Below are positions 1 to 11,846 of a stretch of 64,000 nucleotides of DNA, in pieces; position 1 is the first letter of the stretch; every line of letters starts with the position of its first letter. The notes under the pieces were generated by a model. That model was not told the origin of the DNA. It ran no database searches and worked only from the letters and a program-made list of their open reading frames with translations. Source of the stretch: Piscicola geometra (taxonomy: Eukaryota > Annelida > Clitellata > Hirudinida > Piscicolidae); NCBI GenBank assembly GCA_943735955.1, contig OX030955.1, positions 3,550,835 through 3,614,834 of the forward strand, given 5' to 3'. A program made the position numbers and the translations under genes.

Positions 1-570
1 CTTGCGTCCTTTTTGTCATATGGATAAAGATTCGTAGAAATGATACATTTATTTAAAGCTACTTTGGAAATTGGACTACGAAGTATATTCCAAAATCAAT
101 ATTTCCATTTAGTTGAATTTCAAAAACGTAAAACATAATTACATTTTTAAAAATAATTGATACTACTGCTTTTTATGTATGAATAAAACGACTTGGTCAA
201 ACTTCAACAAACTAAGCCATCTAAATCTTGAATGTTCTCTTATCAAATCTCGCCATCACAGCGTGTTGATTAGGTATATAACATGAGAAAAAAAATCTAA
301 AAAATTAAAATTTGCACGCCTAATTTTGATTAACTTTTATATAAAAACAATAAATACAACAAAGATTCATTAGTATTGTTGAAAAATTTGATTTATAAAC
401 ACATTTTAGTTTTCCTTCATGCATTACATCTTCATTTTATTCCAATTAAAATTGTGTTTGTGGGTGAACTTCTTATCATTTAAATAAATTCGATATGATA
501 GTGTGTTTTCGCAATAAAACTCATTTAGTTATAATATGCTTTTTAAATGTTATTTTGAAGTTATATACTT

Positions 571-635
571 GGTTCTGATTGCAACTCTGGGGTAGGCCCT
601 ACCAGACTTAGACGATCGTAGATCAGAGTTGAACC
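571..635. repeat. Imperfect hairpin with a central palindrome
   Basis: The left arm has GGTTC and CAACTCTG separated by six bases. The right arm has CAGAGTTGAACC. A palindrome GGTAGGCCCTACC sits between them. It is GC-richer than its surroundings. The minus strand contains a B-box-like GGTTCAACTCT, but no A box is visible, so it is not called a tRNA. Confidence 0.5.
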
Positions 636-1191
636 AGTGCTATTTTCTTCAGTTGTTAACAAAAGTCTTAATATTTTTATGTTCTTAAAAAAACGTTAAC
701 AGTTGTGTTGGAATGTAAGAAGTTAGTCATAAATTATGACTCATAAGGGTTTGGAGATGTTTGGGGTAAACAAGAAATAATGTTTATTTATTTATTTTAT
801 TTATATAAATTTTATTTATTTAAACATAACTTTAAAAACACTTGTGTGTGGTGAGAGGACTGAATCTTGATACTGGCTGAGTGGAGAGGTTGATTTTTAG
901 ACTAATAAGGGAGAAAAAAAGAGTCAATAACATATTCATAAACAAGCAGATAAAACAGTGGAATAAAAGATACAAAATAATGTAATAAAGATTTATTGCT
1001 AAAAGGATATATAGAAAAAAAAATTCAAAAAGATGTCAGGGAAAGAAAGGATAATGTTTATAACAAAAAGAAGTCTAAAGAATCTAAATACTCAAAGATG
1101 TTATGTCATTTCTTAGAAAACAACAAATTGCTAAAAATTATACTTAGAAAAAAATGGCCAAAAACATTTTGAGTATAAAAATGCAAGAGTC

Positions 1192-1275
1192 AAGCGCATC
1201 TCGACGCACGCTATGGAGTTAGGCATCGACCTTACGAAATGTCGCTGCCTGGTTTTGAGTAGAAAGGATGGTTGA
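1192..1275 (+). mobile_element. Possible reverse-transcriptase scrap
   Basis: The plus strand reads KRISTHAMELGIDLTKC then RCLVLSRKDG and a stop. An amphipathic stretch followed by T-K-C-x-C-L-V-L-S-R-K resembles the K-T-K-x-M-V-x-S-R-K segment after the catalytic YADD box in non-LTR reverse transcriptases. The YADD box itself is not present, and the patch is short. The raised GC content against AT-rich flanks supports foreign origin only weakly. Confidence 0.25.
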
Positions 1276-3518
1276 TAGTGTTTTTCGAAAAATACCTTTT
1301 AGAAAAGTATTTACAATTTTAAAAATTCATGCTTTTCAGGAAAATATTATTTTGAGCATTCAATATAATACATTATTTTCGTTGTTACCCTTTTCCTGAA
1401 TTTTCTTGCGCTCTAAATCCTTAGGGCAATCATTCATAAACACACTCTATTTTAACAAGCTTTTGAATATTCAATTGAGAAGCTTTAATGACTAATGACC
1501 GGAAGTTAAGGTTAAGTTTTCAATGCTAATTATAAAATTTTACTATTTTTGTTTAACTAGGGAAAGCCTGAAATAAAATAATTAAATTATCTAATAATTC
1601 TATTTCTTTAACTAATATAGTTTAAGATCCTTCAGTTTCTAAAACATTTCATTAAATGTGGACAACGCAGTTGAGGATGGCCTCTTGCAGCGTTATGCAA
1701 TCCTGAAGCGTCCTCTGAGACTTTTCAACCTACTGATATATTTTTGTTATTTCTAAAACGGAATAAAACCTATTAATTTAGGATTAAAATTATTTTAAAC
1801 TTTTTAGTCTTATTAAATTATTTTAAAAAAATCTTATTCAATACAGTAATGATTTGAAGGAAGTCGATTAATTGATGTCTCTTTTTTAATTATGAATGTT
1901 ACTAATTCAACAAAAATATCAAAGCTTTTAATCAAATTCAAATAATTATAAAATATATCTTTCAGATTTAACTTTTAAAATTGTATTAATGAAACAAATA
2001 TTTTAAAAAAATATTTTTTCCCATTTGAACTTTTATGCATCCGCTAATAATTATTACTTTAATCGTAAATTTGTTAATACTTTCTTACATCTTACAATCT
2101 AATTTAGTTTTAGACTTTTCAAATTTAACTGTGGAGTTATAACACGGTTTTTCGTATTTAGTTTTCTTCTTTTTCTAACAATGCCTCAGCTTCTACAGAA
2201 TTTTTTTCAAGTAATCTCTTCATTATTAAATCCATTCAAAATTGAATAAGTTTCTTGTCACATTTGAGCACTTCAGTGTTTTCCGGTATTCCTATTGTGT
2301 CTGAAACGACACCGTAAAACCTCGTTACTTCTTATAAATTGATTTTTAATACCGACACATTCTATGCAAATGGTTAAATACCGAACCTTCTCTTTTCATC
2401 AGCATGCTAGACTTCCCTAACCTTTCGTTCCTTCATATGTTTAGTTTTGATCTACTTTACTTTTGATATTTTAGTTATTTTTTCTGAGCCTTTAGAAAGT
2501 CGTTTTTGATTACTATAAAATAGCTATGACTCTCCAATTAATATTTATGACGAATTTGCCTTGTCTGCTTTTAGATAAGAATTCTTTTTTAACAAAAAAA
2601 TTCTTTAAATAATATACTTTCAAACTAGTCAAGGTTTTTTCACAGAAAAACAAGTCTTTCATGTTTGAACTATTTCACTGCAATTTGTTTCAATTGATTT
2701 ATTAAAACTAATTTGAAAATTCAAAAAACACCCAAAGAATTTCAATAGTAGAAGTTAATCACATTTTTACTTTTCGGACGATTTATGAAGAGTGAGAATC
2801 ATAATTCAAGCGTTGAATTTACGCTGAAAAGAAGCGGTCTTTGAAAGCATCAAAAAGATCTAAGAGAAGCATTACAACTTCACGGAAAAGAGATGTAAAC
2901 GAAGTTTTTAATTGGACAACCGCAATACACGCCTGAGATAAATAAATCTTTAAAGATTTTAAAACTAAAAGATTTCCTTGTTTTTACAAAGCTTATTCTC
3001 TCATGGTTATTTTCTTCATACTTTTTAATTCCTTGTAATATGTCGTTTTATTAATATCGCCTCCTAGAAATTGCATCTGCGCTTAAGACACTACCAAATC
3101 ATTATTTATGCTATCCAACTTTAAAAGCGTCCACACATTTCTACTTCATATATTTTTTTGTTTTCATTTAGATTTTGCTCTATTGTCCAGATGAAACTCT
3201 CAAGAAAGTATTTTTCAAAATACTCGATGAAAAAATTAAACAAATCTGAGAAAAAAAACATAAATCTCAATAACAAGAACAAGTGTCACAAGTTTATAAT
3301 AATGAAAATAAGTACGGATATTGGAATAAAAGATTAGCAGCAAGAAACTTGGCCATAATGTATAGATTTGAAAACTCGAGTTTAGTAATTTGGAGTGTTG
3401 GGCATTGAATGCTGGGCAAGAATATTTGGAAGACATGAGAGTGAGATGGCGGATGAAGGGTCTGCAAATTTAATAAGCACTCTAAACTCCATCATTCTGC
3501 CCGTCTGCCTCGGTGTAC

Positions 3519-3678
3519 GTCTATGTTTGTGTGCGTCTATGTTTGTGTGCGTCTATGTTTGTGTGCGTCCATGTTTGTCTGCGTCCATGTTTGTCTGCGT
3601 CTATGTTTGTCTGCGTCCGTGTTTGTGTGCGTCTATGTTTGTGTGCGTCTATGTTTGTGTGCGTCTATGTTTGTGTGC
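3519..3678. repeat. 16-bp minisatellite, ten copies
   Basis: Ten uninterrupted 16-bp units of the form GTCTATGTTTGTGTGC cover exactly 160 bases. Units 4-7 carry T-to-C or G-to-C changes (GTCC, GTCTGC), so unit variants are clustered. Because 16 is not a multiple of three, all three plus frames read through as Cys/Val-rich peptides. Those frames are not genes. Confidence 0.95.
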
Positions 3679-4464
3679 GTCTACAGTTGTGTTTGTATGC
3701 GATAATGTGTGTAACCTTGTGTATATATTTGCATTGTCGGTACCATGCTTTGTGTGATCGTTTCTGAATGTGAGGATATCTTGAGTGTTTATGTGTACCC
3801 TTTTGTACATGGTGTGTTCTCCGGTTTCTTTCCTCGTTCAATTTTTAGTATTAGTGTCATTATGTAAGCAGACGAACGGTTTGGCGTTTGTGTGATTGTA
3901 TGTGACAACGTTTTCAGTTTCACTGTCTGCTAGTCTGTGTGAGTCTACTTGACTGTGTCTTGCTTGTCTTCCGGTCTTTCTTATTTTCAATTTTCTTTCA
4001 AATTTTCTTCTTAAATTTTTTCTTGAATATGAAAATTATTAATATGTTGGACTTTCAACTTTGGACATCTTAAAACTCAATAAAATACTTGCTTATAGAA
4101 TTGAATAGTGTATTTCTACAAAAGTAGAATTTTTCCAATTCTATAAAGTAAATTTGAAAATTTTTAAAGTTTGTTGCGGCCAGAAGACAAATAGAGTGGC
4201 AGAAATTGTTTGAATCCCCTTGCAATTCTGTACACATTCGATGGATGGATAAGCAGATAGATTGATCAGTGAATGAATAATTTTTTTATTCTTTCTCATT
4301 CGGAATATATTGAATAAAGAATTTTTTGCATTTATACAAATTAAACTCATAAATGGCGATTTTCGTAATTTATAAAAGGCCAAAATGCTTTTAACAATTC
4401 ATATTTTATACATTCATAAAAGCATCATTATATGGTTAAAAGTCGAAAGTGATCTCAACAAAGA

Positions 4465-4512
4465 TGTATTATCTTGACCTCTTCAAGCCTCTATTCAAAT
4501 GCAGTAGGCATG
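4465..4512 (+). repeat. Dispersed 48-mer, copy 1
   Basis: It starts TGTATTATCTTGACCTC and ends in ATGCAGT-GG-ATG. It matches 6434..6481 with about six differences and no gap, 2 kb away. The flanks do not match. Confidence 0.8.
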
Positions 4513-4650
4513 TATTTTCAAGCGATCTGCATTGGCATAACATGCATTTTCAATTACTCTGCCAAATCACGACAACGTCCCAGCGATCAAACGCTTGTTT
4601 AACCCGAAAAGCATTTGATGAAAAAACAAACATTTATTTATGGAAACGAA

Positions 4651-4714
4651 TTTAATAGAATACAACTTTAATAGAACAAAACTTTAATAGAACAAAACTT
4701 TAATAGAACAAAAC
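4651..4714. repeat. 16-bp minisatellite, four copies
   Basis: Four units of TTTAATAGAACAAAAC, the first with two changes, followed by a partial TTTAAT. It is AT-rich and unrelated in sequence to the 16-bp array at 3519. Confidence 0.95.
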
Positions 4715-5989
4715 TTTAATTTAAATTAACTTTAATTTGATGTCTGAAGCCTAATGTTAAAGGATCCTAATTCAGTAAGCCAGAGCGTTATGTTTGTTTG
4801 AGGCCTTAGAAAACTCCTAGATAAAGGCATTAGTGTTGTAATTCTGTTTATTAGAATGAATATTGTGGCATATTATGTTAGATCTTTAACAAATAATGAA
4901 AAATCTAATGTTTCAATCTTGCCAAATGCACATAATTAAACTTCTGTATTTTTAGAAACTTGAAATATAAATTTTCTTAATTTAACAATTGTATTTAAAC
5001 CTATTTTTAGTTTAATGTATTAGGTTTAATTGTTCTATTCAAAGAAAGTATATTTATATTTTGTATATATATTTTTAATAGTTTAAAATTCTCATGGAGC
5101 AATTTAAAACAAAATGGCTATTAACTTTAATCAATTAAGCCAATTAAAACCTCGTAGTCTCAGTGATTTTAATTGTAAATATAATTTATCTAATTTTGTA
5201 TTTTAGTTTAACAGCTTATTTATTTTATCTTTAATCTTATTCAATGATTTCAAGACAACGTTCTAAATTTTTCCGTTTATTTTCAAAGTGTTCTTAAATA
5301 TTCAAGTTTAAAATCGTAAATTATTTACAAACAACTGCAAAACAAAATTCTAAAAAAAATAACTATAAAAACACTATTTAATGAAAGAAATAAAAATGGA
5401 TAAATATATATATAATATTGAATAATGTACGTGCTATGACAGAGTTATAAAAATTTGCTTTTTTAAGCTGGCTTGGTCATTTATTATTCTGACTAGTGTG
5501 AAGCTGATAGTCTGCTTAGATGCTGAGTGGTGCAGCTGAAGTGGGGTTAGCAGGGTGGTAGTGGAAGGGAGATGAGTGATGATTGAGCTATGATAAAGGC
5601 TAGAAACGCAGGTGTTGGAGTGATGTGTAACGTTTTAATTAAAATTTTCATAAAATTTGTTAATGATAACTTTCTTTCTCTAGATTATTTAGGAATACAA
5701 GTCAAAAGCAAGTTTCCCAGTCACACCCTTTTCACAACGGAACGTCAAACTCATGCCTCTAGGCTAAGAGAAGCTATAATGAATTTTAATTATTTTATCC
5801 GATCTGATTTCATTTTTGTTTTTGCTCTTTTTCACGATTTGCAATGAAAGGAAGCATACAGCCATCTCTATACACATTAGGAATACAACTTTTTATAATG
5901 TAATATAGTGTAAGTATTTTTCTGATGCTACATTTTAGGAATTCGATGAACATTCAGCTCCACTAAACTATCAAAAAAATCTTTTTGAT

Positions 5990-6130
5990 CAGGGGCGGTG
6001 ATCTGCTGCAAATCTTGGGAGGGTCTTACCCAGACTACGCGGCGATCCTGGGGGGGGTCCTAGGGTCACTGACATTGGGGTAGACTCCTCACTACCAAAA
6101 AAACCCAGAACCCATGCTCTTGATACAACA
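5990..6130. other. GC-rich island in AT-rich DNA
   Basis: A stretch including AGGGGCGGTGATCTGCTGC, a CGCGGCGATCC motif and a run of eight Gs stands out from its AT-rich surroundings. No open frame of note crosses it. It may be the remnant of a mobile element end or a structured non-coding sequence. Confidence 0.4.
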
Positions 6131-6433
6131 ACTAAGCCTCGTCACTGGATATAATTCCTACCTCTTAACAGTACTTTTACCAATAACTAATATTAATCCT
6201 TCTGCGTTTCAGAAATCGTAGGCTTGTTAACGTAACTTTTTTAATTTTAACTTTTATCTTTAGAACTAATATAACTTTATAAACAATGCGAGACAAAAAA
6301 AAATTCCAGCACTGTAGAACATGTTGCCTCTCGTATTCGTTGCAGATACTGAAATTGGGTTGCAAATCTTCAGCTCGAAATACATTTTTTGTGGCGCTAT
6401 AATTAGCTTTTAATTACCCAAAACCTAACCTGC

Positions 6434-6481
6434 TGTATTATCTTGACCTCCTCAAGCCTTTATTCATATGCAGTGGGAATG
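6434..6481 (+). repeat. Dispersed 48-mer, copy 2
   Basis: It is in the same orientation as 4465..4512 and equal in length, and it differs mostly by single transitions. The two copies suggest a family of short interspersed sequence or a tandem duplication that has otherwise decayed. Confidence 0.8.
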
Positions 6482-9400
6482 AAACCCTGAAGGAAAGTCT
6501 GAAGGTGTAATAGCACTTGTCTGAGGTGCTTCCCTAGACTATGGTAGAGTGTTGATGTCTTATTTATCCGTGAAACTGCTCACTGCTTCTGGGTTGGCCG
6601 ATAACACTAAAAGATGTTCATCTGTCCTTTGTTAAATCTTATTTTTCGTGCTGCTGGTAACCCAGATACCCTTTCACGAGCTCGTCATGCCGCGAAAAAA
6701 AGCCTTCCAAACTCTTATCTGCGTCCGCTCAATGGTGATGATAAAAGAAAAAACGAACATTTTATCCAATAATCTGGTTACATTTCAGCAGTCACTTGAA
6801 AAAGGGGCGGCATGCCTTCACAAGGCTAAGATTACAGAAAATCTGCAGATTTATTTCGTTTAACCGGCTAAAATATTGGTTTGCAAAAAAATTACAGTAA
6901 CTTGTCACAGATGTTGAAAGCTTACAGATATTGGAAAAATACTAGAAAGAGAAACCTCAGCACTGAAGATACAAAGAAGCAAGCAGTGCACGAAACATGT
7001 ATTAAAAGATATTCAGAAACTGTATTCAGTCTTCAGAAAAAAAACAAATAGCAATTTAAATTTATTTCAAGTAATAGAAACTGATGTACATATGTATATT
7101 AATCATAAATATATTGTAATAGTTAGAGACTAGACATTTCGTAATTTTAAAAAAATGTTAAGTTATAACACGCAATTCGATTTCGGGGTATACTTTTTTC
7201 AAAAGATATTGAATTAAAAGTTTGTTTTCTTGGCTTTGAGTAATTATTCATCAAACTGACATACAGGAGCATGAGGTTGTAAAAATTTTATATCCCTAAT
7301 GCACATATTCTCTGGAACGCTCTCTCGCTATGATTCTAGGTGCGTTAGGCCTTGTCTGATGATTATATTTTTTTATACATTGGTTTAAGAATCCATAATA
7401 TAATTTTTTTTCTAAGTTGTTTTGGATCCGATGAAAAATGAATTTAAAAAATAAGTAATATCTTCATTACTCAACTAAAAGAAATTTAAGCATTTACAAA
7501 GATACCCTTTTAAAACTACGAGATGCATCTCATTTCGTATACCGACAAAACATCACTTGTAACCGAGTCATATAAGCAGCAAGTCAGCTTTAGTCTGCTT
7601 TATAGTCCATCCCGGTAGAATCGTAAATCTCCGGGTAGCCATCATGTTGGTCGGATAGCCTCTCCACCTAATAGTTGTTAATTCACGATTTCTCTCGCAT
7701 TGGATTGAATAACGTGTCAGTGTGCGTGCTTTTTTGTGCTTTACGTGCGAGAAACGTTAATATATTTAAATTATATTTATTTTAAAAAAAAGTCATTTAG
7801 TAATATGCGATTTTCTCCCAATAAAATCTCATTGGATTAACACAAACTCTTTTTGATTGCCAGTTCGAGATAAAAAAAAGTATTCCTAAAATCCTTTTTC
7901 TAGTTTTCAGTTTGATAGGAAAGCTGCTTGCAAAGCACTCCAAATGTTCAAGTTTATTCATGCGGCTAAAACAATCTCGAAAAGACAAATAAAAAAGGAT
8001 TGAGAAGAAGCTTGATCAGTTGAGATGTGTGTTTCAGAAAAGAAACAAGATTAATTAAAAGGTGGACTTCGGATTGATAGAAAAGATCAAAAAAGCCTAT
8101 TAATAATACTTAAAATGATTTATTCTTGCGGAATAAGACTGATGTCACTAGAAAGCACAACAGTCTATCACGCTTTTGAGAGACAAATCGTCGGAAAGCG
8201 TTAATTCGACGAGTTCCTGCTAGAACAAGCCATTGAGCTGAGGTCTTAACCAAATCCCTTTGTGAAAACGTTAAAATGTAAACTTAAATCTCCGCGAAGG
8301 TTTGATTGCTTAAATGCTGGGTGGAGACCATAATTTTGAGCGGCTAACAATTAAGCAGGGAGAGCTATGTTAGGCGAAAGTAATTCCTCTAATATGATAT
8401 ATTAATTATCTCTCGCAAATGGATTTTGCTAGTTTTTATATGAATAAAGTTATTTATAGTTTTAATTGAAAGCTTTTTAATGAACCATGTATTTCCATTT
8501 TGATCTTTTTAATATATCTAAAAATAAATTTTATAGCTTTTTTTAATTTTGTACTTTAATTTGGTGTGATTTGATACTCGAATGAACACCCAGTTTAATA
8601 AGGTTGAATAACGCCTTGATGTATAAAAACTTGTCAGCTTTTATAGGCAAAGAATGTCGCAATGCTTGTGATCACACTGCAGGCATACAGCAGGGCACAC
8701 GGCGTAGAACAAGTGTACATATGAAAAACGCACGATGAGGAAGTTGGAGAGATTATTTAATAGTACTGACCTGTGACCTATGCGGAACTGCGCGTGTGAA
8801 TTCGCCGACTGGCGGAAAGTCAGCGCTAATTAATAGTCCTTCCGTAGACTCTGATTGTTCTCTTTGTAGGATGCTTTTTAATTTAAAAAAACAAATGAAA
8901 CGGCCGGTGGTAATTTAGATGCCGATAAGTGGTCACTAGAGCAGCCATAAAAAATGGCAAGTGGGACGTTTGTGGGGTTTTTATTATGAATCAAAATTAA
9001 AAGCTTCGACCTCAAGCATTCCTTTGATCTGATTCAAACGCAGTTTTTTGTCTCTTCTGAAACACATTCAAGACGTGCATATACTTAAGCCGTGCATGTA
9101 TTATGTCGTTTGCTGTACACTCGGTAATAAATGTTACATATATATGTACACTTTAAAAAAAAGACTGAACGGATGAAATGCTTTATTTCGATCGACTGAT
9201 GGCAAAAGTTGCAATAATTGACACCACTGAAGCGATAGTGGAAAGTTGCAAAAAAGAAATATAAAACCGCAGTGCCTAGATATTAAAACACGCAAAATGC
9301 TTCAAAGCGTCAAAGGCGCTGCTTCTCCAGACTCGTCGTCACCTCAATCATGGTTGTCTCTAGATGAAGTAATTAACTAAGCCGGCACACTTGCATACAT

Positions 9401-9923
9401 GAAAAGAAGTACATAAATAAATAACTTACAAATTTAAGATGCACAGACATACAAGTCGAATTCACACTTTTTTAGTTCCAATGCACATGCCCAAAAGACA
9501 CATAACATTGATCGCTCATGCTATATTATACACTAAAAAAACTGAAAAATATGCGAAATAGAAAAAATATGATAAAACTAAAAATATTTATATAAAAAAA
9601 CTTTCATAAAAACAAAACAACTAATTTTAAAATATGCATACAAAGTAACATATGAAATGGTCGATTTACCAAGCAAAACTGCACAAAAGACAAATCAATG
9701 TAAAATTTTGTCCATCGCATCTTAAATTATTCAAAGACAAATTAAAAAACAAATCAATTGAATTGTTTGAGTCAGAAACAGTTTCTAAGGTGCAATCTAG
9801 GGCGAAAGTGAGTGATATAAAACATGTACAAAGTCTATATACAATTGTCAAATATCCACATTCAAAACGATTTCGCGAATTTCAATATGCTCAGAATAGA
9901 AGTCTTAGCAATCACACTTCACG

Positions 9924-9929
9924 TTTATT
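9924..9929 (-). promoter_or_regulatory. Candidate AATAAA polyadenylation signal
   Basis: A minus-strand AATAAA lies 23 bases past the TAG stop of the terminal exon. The 3' UTR would be very short if it were used. Another AATAAA lies at 9182..9187 and would give a 3' UTR of about 0.75 kb. AT-rich sequence makes this hexamer common by chance, so neither is proven. Confidence 0.3.
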
Positions 9930-9952
9930 GTTCGTTTTGTAAAAATTTCTTT

Positions 9953-11846
9953 CTATACCAAGCACATTTCCTCTGCAGAGCCAGAGGCTGAGGTAGTAGT
10001 GGTTATGGAGGGAGAATTTGTGACCAGAGACTTTTTGTTAAACGACAGAAGAAAAGAATTGTTCTCTTTAAGGTTGGAAGGAGCTAGAACCTGCTTGAAG
10101 AGTCTGATGGGAGACTGCTTGAAAAGGTCTGCCACTGTGCATGCTTCCAGAGGGTTCTCAGAGAAGAGATGAGGTTTGGAGCTTAAAACCGTGGTAGGGA
10201 GTTTGGGTGGTTTTATAGGCAGAGATGTGGTTGGTCTGAAGGTTGTGTTGAATGGTTGGAAAAGGGTAGTGGGTGTAGGAAGGTCCAATTTCGGGTATCT
10301 TATACAACCAGGATTTTCTTTCATACTATTTGAATCTGCGTTGATACTGTTATTTTTGTTGGTAATGTTACTGTTGAAAACACTGTTCATTAATATTTTA
10401 CTTTCAGCCATTTCAGTGAAAGTAGAATCATGAGAATTTTTGACAGTGGTGTTTTTTTCGTTAATGGCAGCTTTATCGTCCTTTTTAAAAAGATTATTGT
10501 TGTTTTTGTCTCTTGCGTTGATTCCGTTCAAATTGACGTTCAATCTATCACTCGAATTATTTGCGACGGACATCTGGGCCGGAGTCTTATTGTTGACGAG
10601 ACTTTTATTGGCTACTGACTTGGCAGTTTTGTTTGCTTTTTTAAGCAAAACTTTAGCTTTACTTTTGAAAACATCGTTTACTTCATTTTGGTTGTCTTTC
10701 TTGCAGGCTATTTTGTCAATTTCACTCGTTTTTGAAACTTCTGTCGCTGTTTTATTTTGCTCCATATTTTTCGGATCGGTTAAAAAAGTGAATCTAAAAT
10801 CGGCGCTTAATGGTGGTGTTGAAGATGAAGTTGACGTCGACGATGGCGATGAAGATGGAGGGACGATAGCGCTGATCGAGGGGACGCTTGTTGTTTCGGA
10901 CTTTGGTGAATTAGTACGTGCTTCTAGAGACGCACGAGGCTTACTCTTTTTTCTGTTGGCAGGTGTTTGAGCTCGTTCTGACAACACTCCGTTTGAACAC
11001 TTACCCTTCTTCACCTTACAGCCTGTGCCTTTGTTGGAGTTAGAAGAAGCGGTTGATCGAGGATTAAATTGAAACGCTTCGTTGGACTTTTGTGTGAGTT
11101 CGTCCTGTAACTTGTTTTTGTTCTTGGATGGCTCGTCCATGTCACTTTCTGCCTTGGTGTCTGTGTTCGCTTGTGCCTTCCTCTTCATTGCTGGTTTATT
11201 GGCTCTAGACGAGTTCATGCTTTTTACTTTCGCCGCTTTTTCTGTATTTTTTGAAAGGTCTTTGGTTGGAGTCGTCTTGGCTTGGTCATCTGGCTTAGAT
11301 GCGATAAAATTGTTATTGATATTGTTCGTCATGAGATTTGAGTTGTTTTTGTTGTCGTTGTTAAATACGTTGTTGTTGTTGTTGTTGTTGTTGTTGTTGG
11401 AGCATTTGTGTGACTTGAGGCCTGAGAGGGACTTGAACTTTTTGGTGCAACAAGGATTCGAACACTCGTACTCCTTGCTGAACGACGATCCAGAAGAAGT
11501 GGAGGAGGAGGAAGAAGTGGAAGAGGACGAAGAAAATGGCTTTTGGAAATCCTCCTGAGGAAGGGCTGTTTCAGCCGGCAGTGAGTTGATTGGATGGTTG
11601 ATGGGTGTAGCATTAGCTGACCGGGTTATTTTGTTGCTGTTGTTGCTACTGCGACCGTTGCTGTTACCGTTGTTGTTGTTGTTACTATTGTTACCATTAT
11701 TGCCATTGTTGTTATTGTTGGTGCTGTTGTTGTTGTAGGACCTCAAAGTGGCACCTCTGCTTCTCCTCAGCCTTCTGCCTTCCACCACATTCAATTGCTC
11801 GTCTCCGTCTTCTTTTGCCTCGCTCCCCCAAGAGTCTATTTTGAAG
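9953..11846 (-). CDS. ZNF608/609-like (sbb): ZNF608/609-like gene, terminal exon: basic stretch, poly-Asn, zinc finger, C-terminus
   Basis: The acceptor CCACCATTCAG|CTTC at 11846 gives the frame-matching join: TG from the previous exon plus C makes Cys, then FKIDSWGSEAKEDGDEQ. The polypyrimidine tract is weak. A basic GRRLRRSRG (residues 133-141) lies where relatives have a Gly/Arg/Lys-rich segment. Then come poly-Asn/Ser tracts (about 148-181 and 215-231), a finger with Cys238, Cys243 and His256 (C-x4-C-x12-H), another Asn run, Lys/Asn/Ser-rich disordered sequence with KRK and KKSKPR basic motifs, a Pro/Thr-rich patch (about 635-690), and the TAG stop at 9955..9953. No coiled coil or membrane segment is seen. 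The long frame at 9953..11794 starts at a TTG inside this exon, not at a real start. An internal donor leading to further 3' exons is not excluded, but the coding-like composition runs to the stop. Confidence 0.9.
11402..11472 (-). other. Single C2H2-type zinc finger with unusual last ligand
   Basis: The encoded segment reads YECSNPCCTKKFKSLSGL then KSHKC. The spacing C-x4-C-x12-H matches the finger known in ZNF608/609, which has a very similar K-[KF]-x-[KS]-x-x-G-L-K-x-H core. After His256 the next possible ligand is Cys258 (H-x-C), and a poly-Asn run follows directly, so the usual fourth ligand three to five residues later is missing. Cys242 next to Cys243 offers an alternative ligand. DNA or partner binding through this finger is therefore uncertain. 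Confidence 0.8.

Larger units (their letters stand above)
1..3518. other. AT-rich stretch without a supportable gene
   Basis: It contains A/T-homopolymer-rich sequence, a TTTA-rich patch near 780-830, the hairpin at 571..635 and the possible reverse-transcriptase scrap near 1.2 kb. No long frame, conserved motif or RNA gene is seen. It lies downstream of the visible gene's stop. Confidence 0.7.
4715..9923. other. Gene-free AT-rich stretch downstream of the ZNF608/609-like gene
   Basis: Apart from the second 48-mer and the GC-rich island, nothing recognisable is seen. The 96-codon plus frame at 9652..9942 is antisense to the probable 3' UTR and has no known motif. Conserved C-terminal segments of vertebrate ZNF609 were looked for on the minus strand and not found. 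Confidence 0.6.

Noticed and set aside
620..640. B-box-like sequence suggesting a tRNA or tRNA-derived SINE
   Set aside because: No A box at the right distance and no cloverleaf could be drawn.
3395..3767. Overlapping plus-strand frames rich in Cys, Val and Arg
   Set aside because: They are read-through of the 16-bp minisatellite, open in all frames.
9652..9942. 96-codon plus frame beside the 3' end of the gene
   Set aside because: No known domain. It is antisense to the likely 3' UTR, in AT-rich sequence where frames of this length can occur by chance.
10176..11558. Several plus-strand open frames of 60-176 codons
   Set aside because: They are antisense shadows of the terminal exon of the minus-strand gene. 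Their Leu/Phe/Val-rich composition is what reversed Asn/Lys/Ser codons produce.
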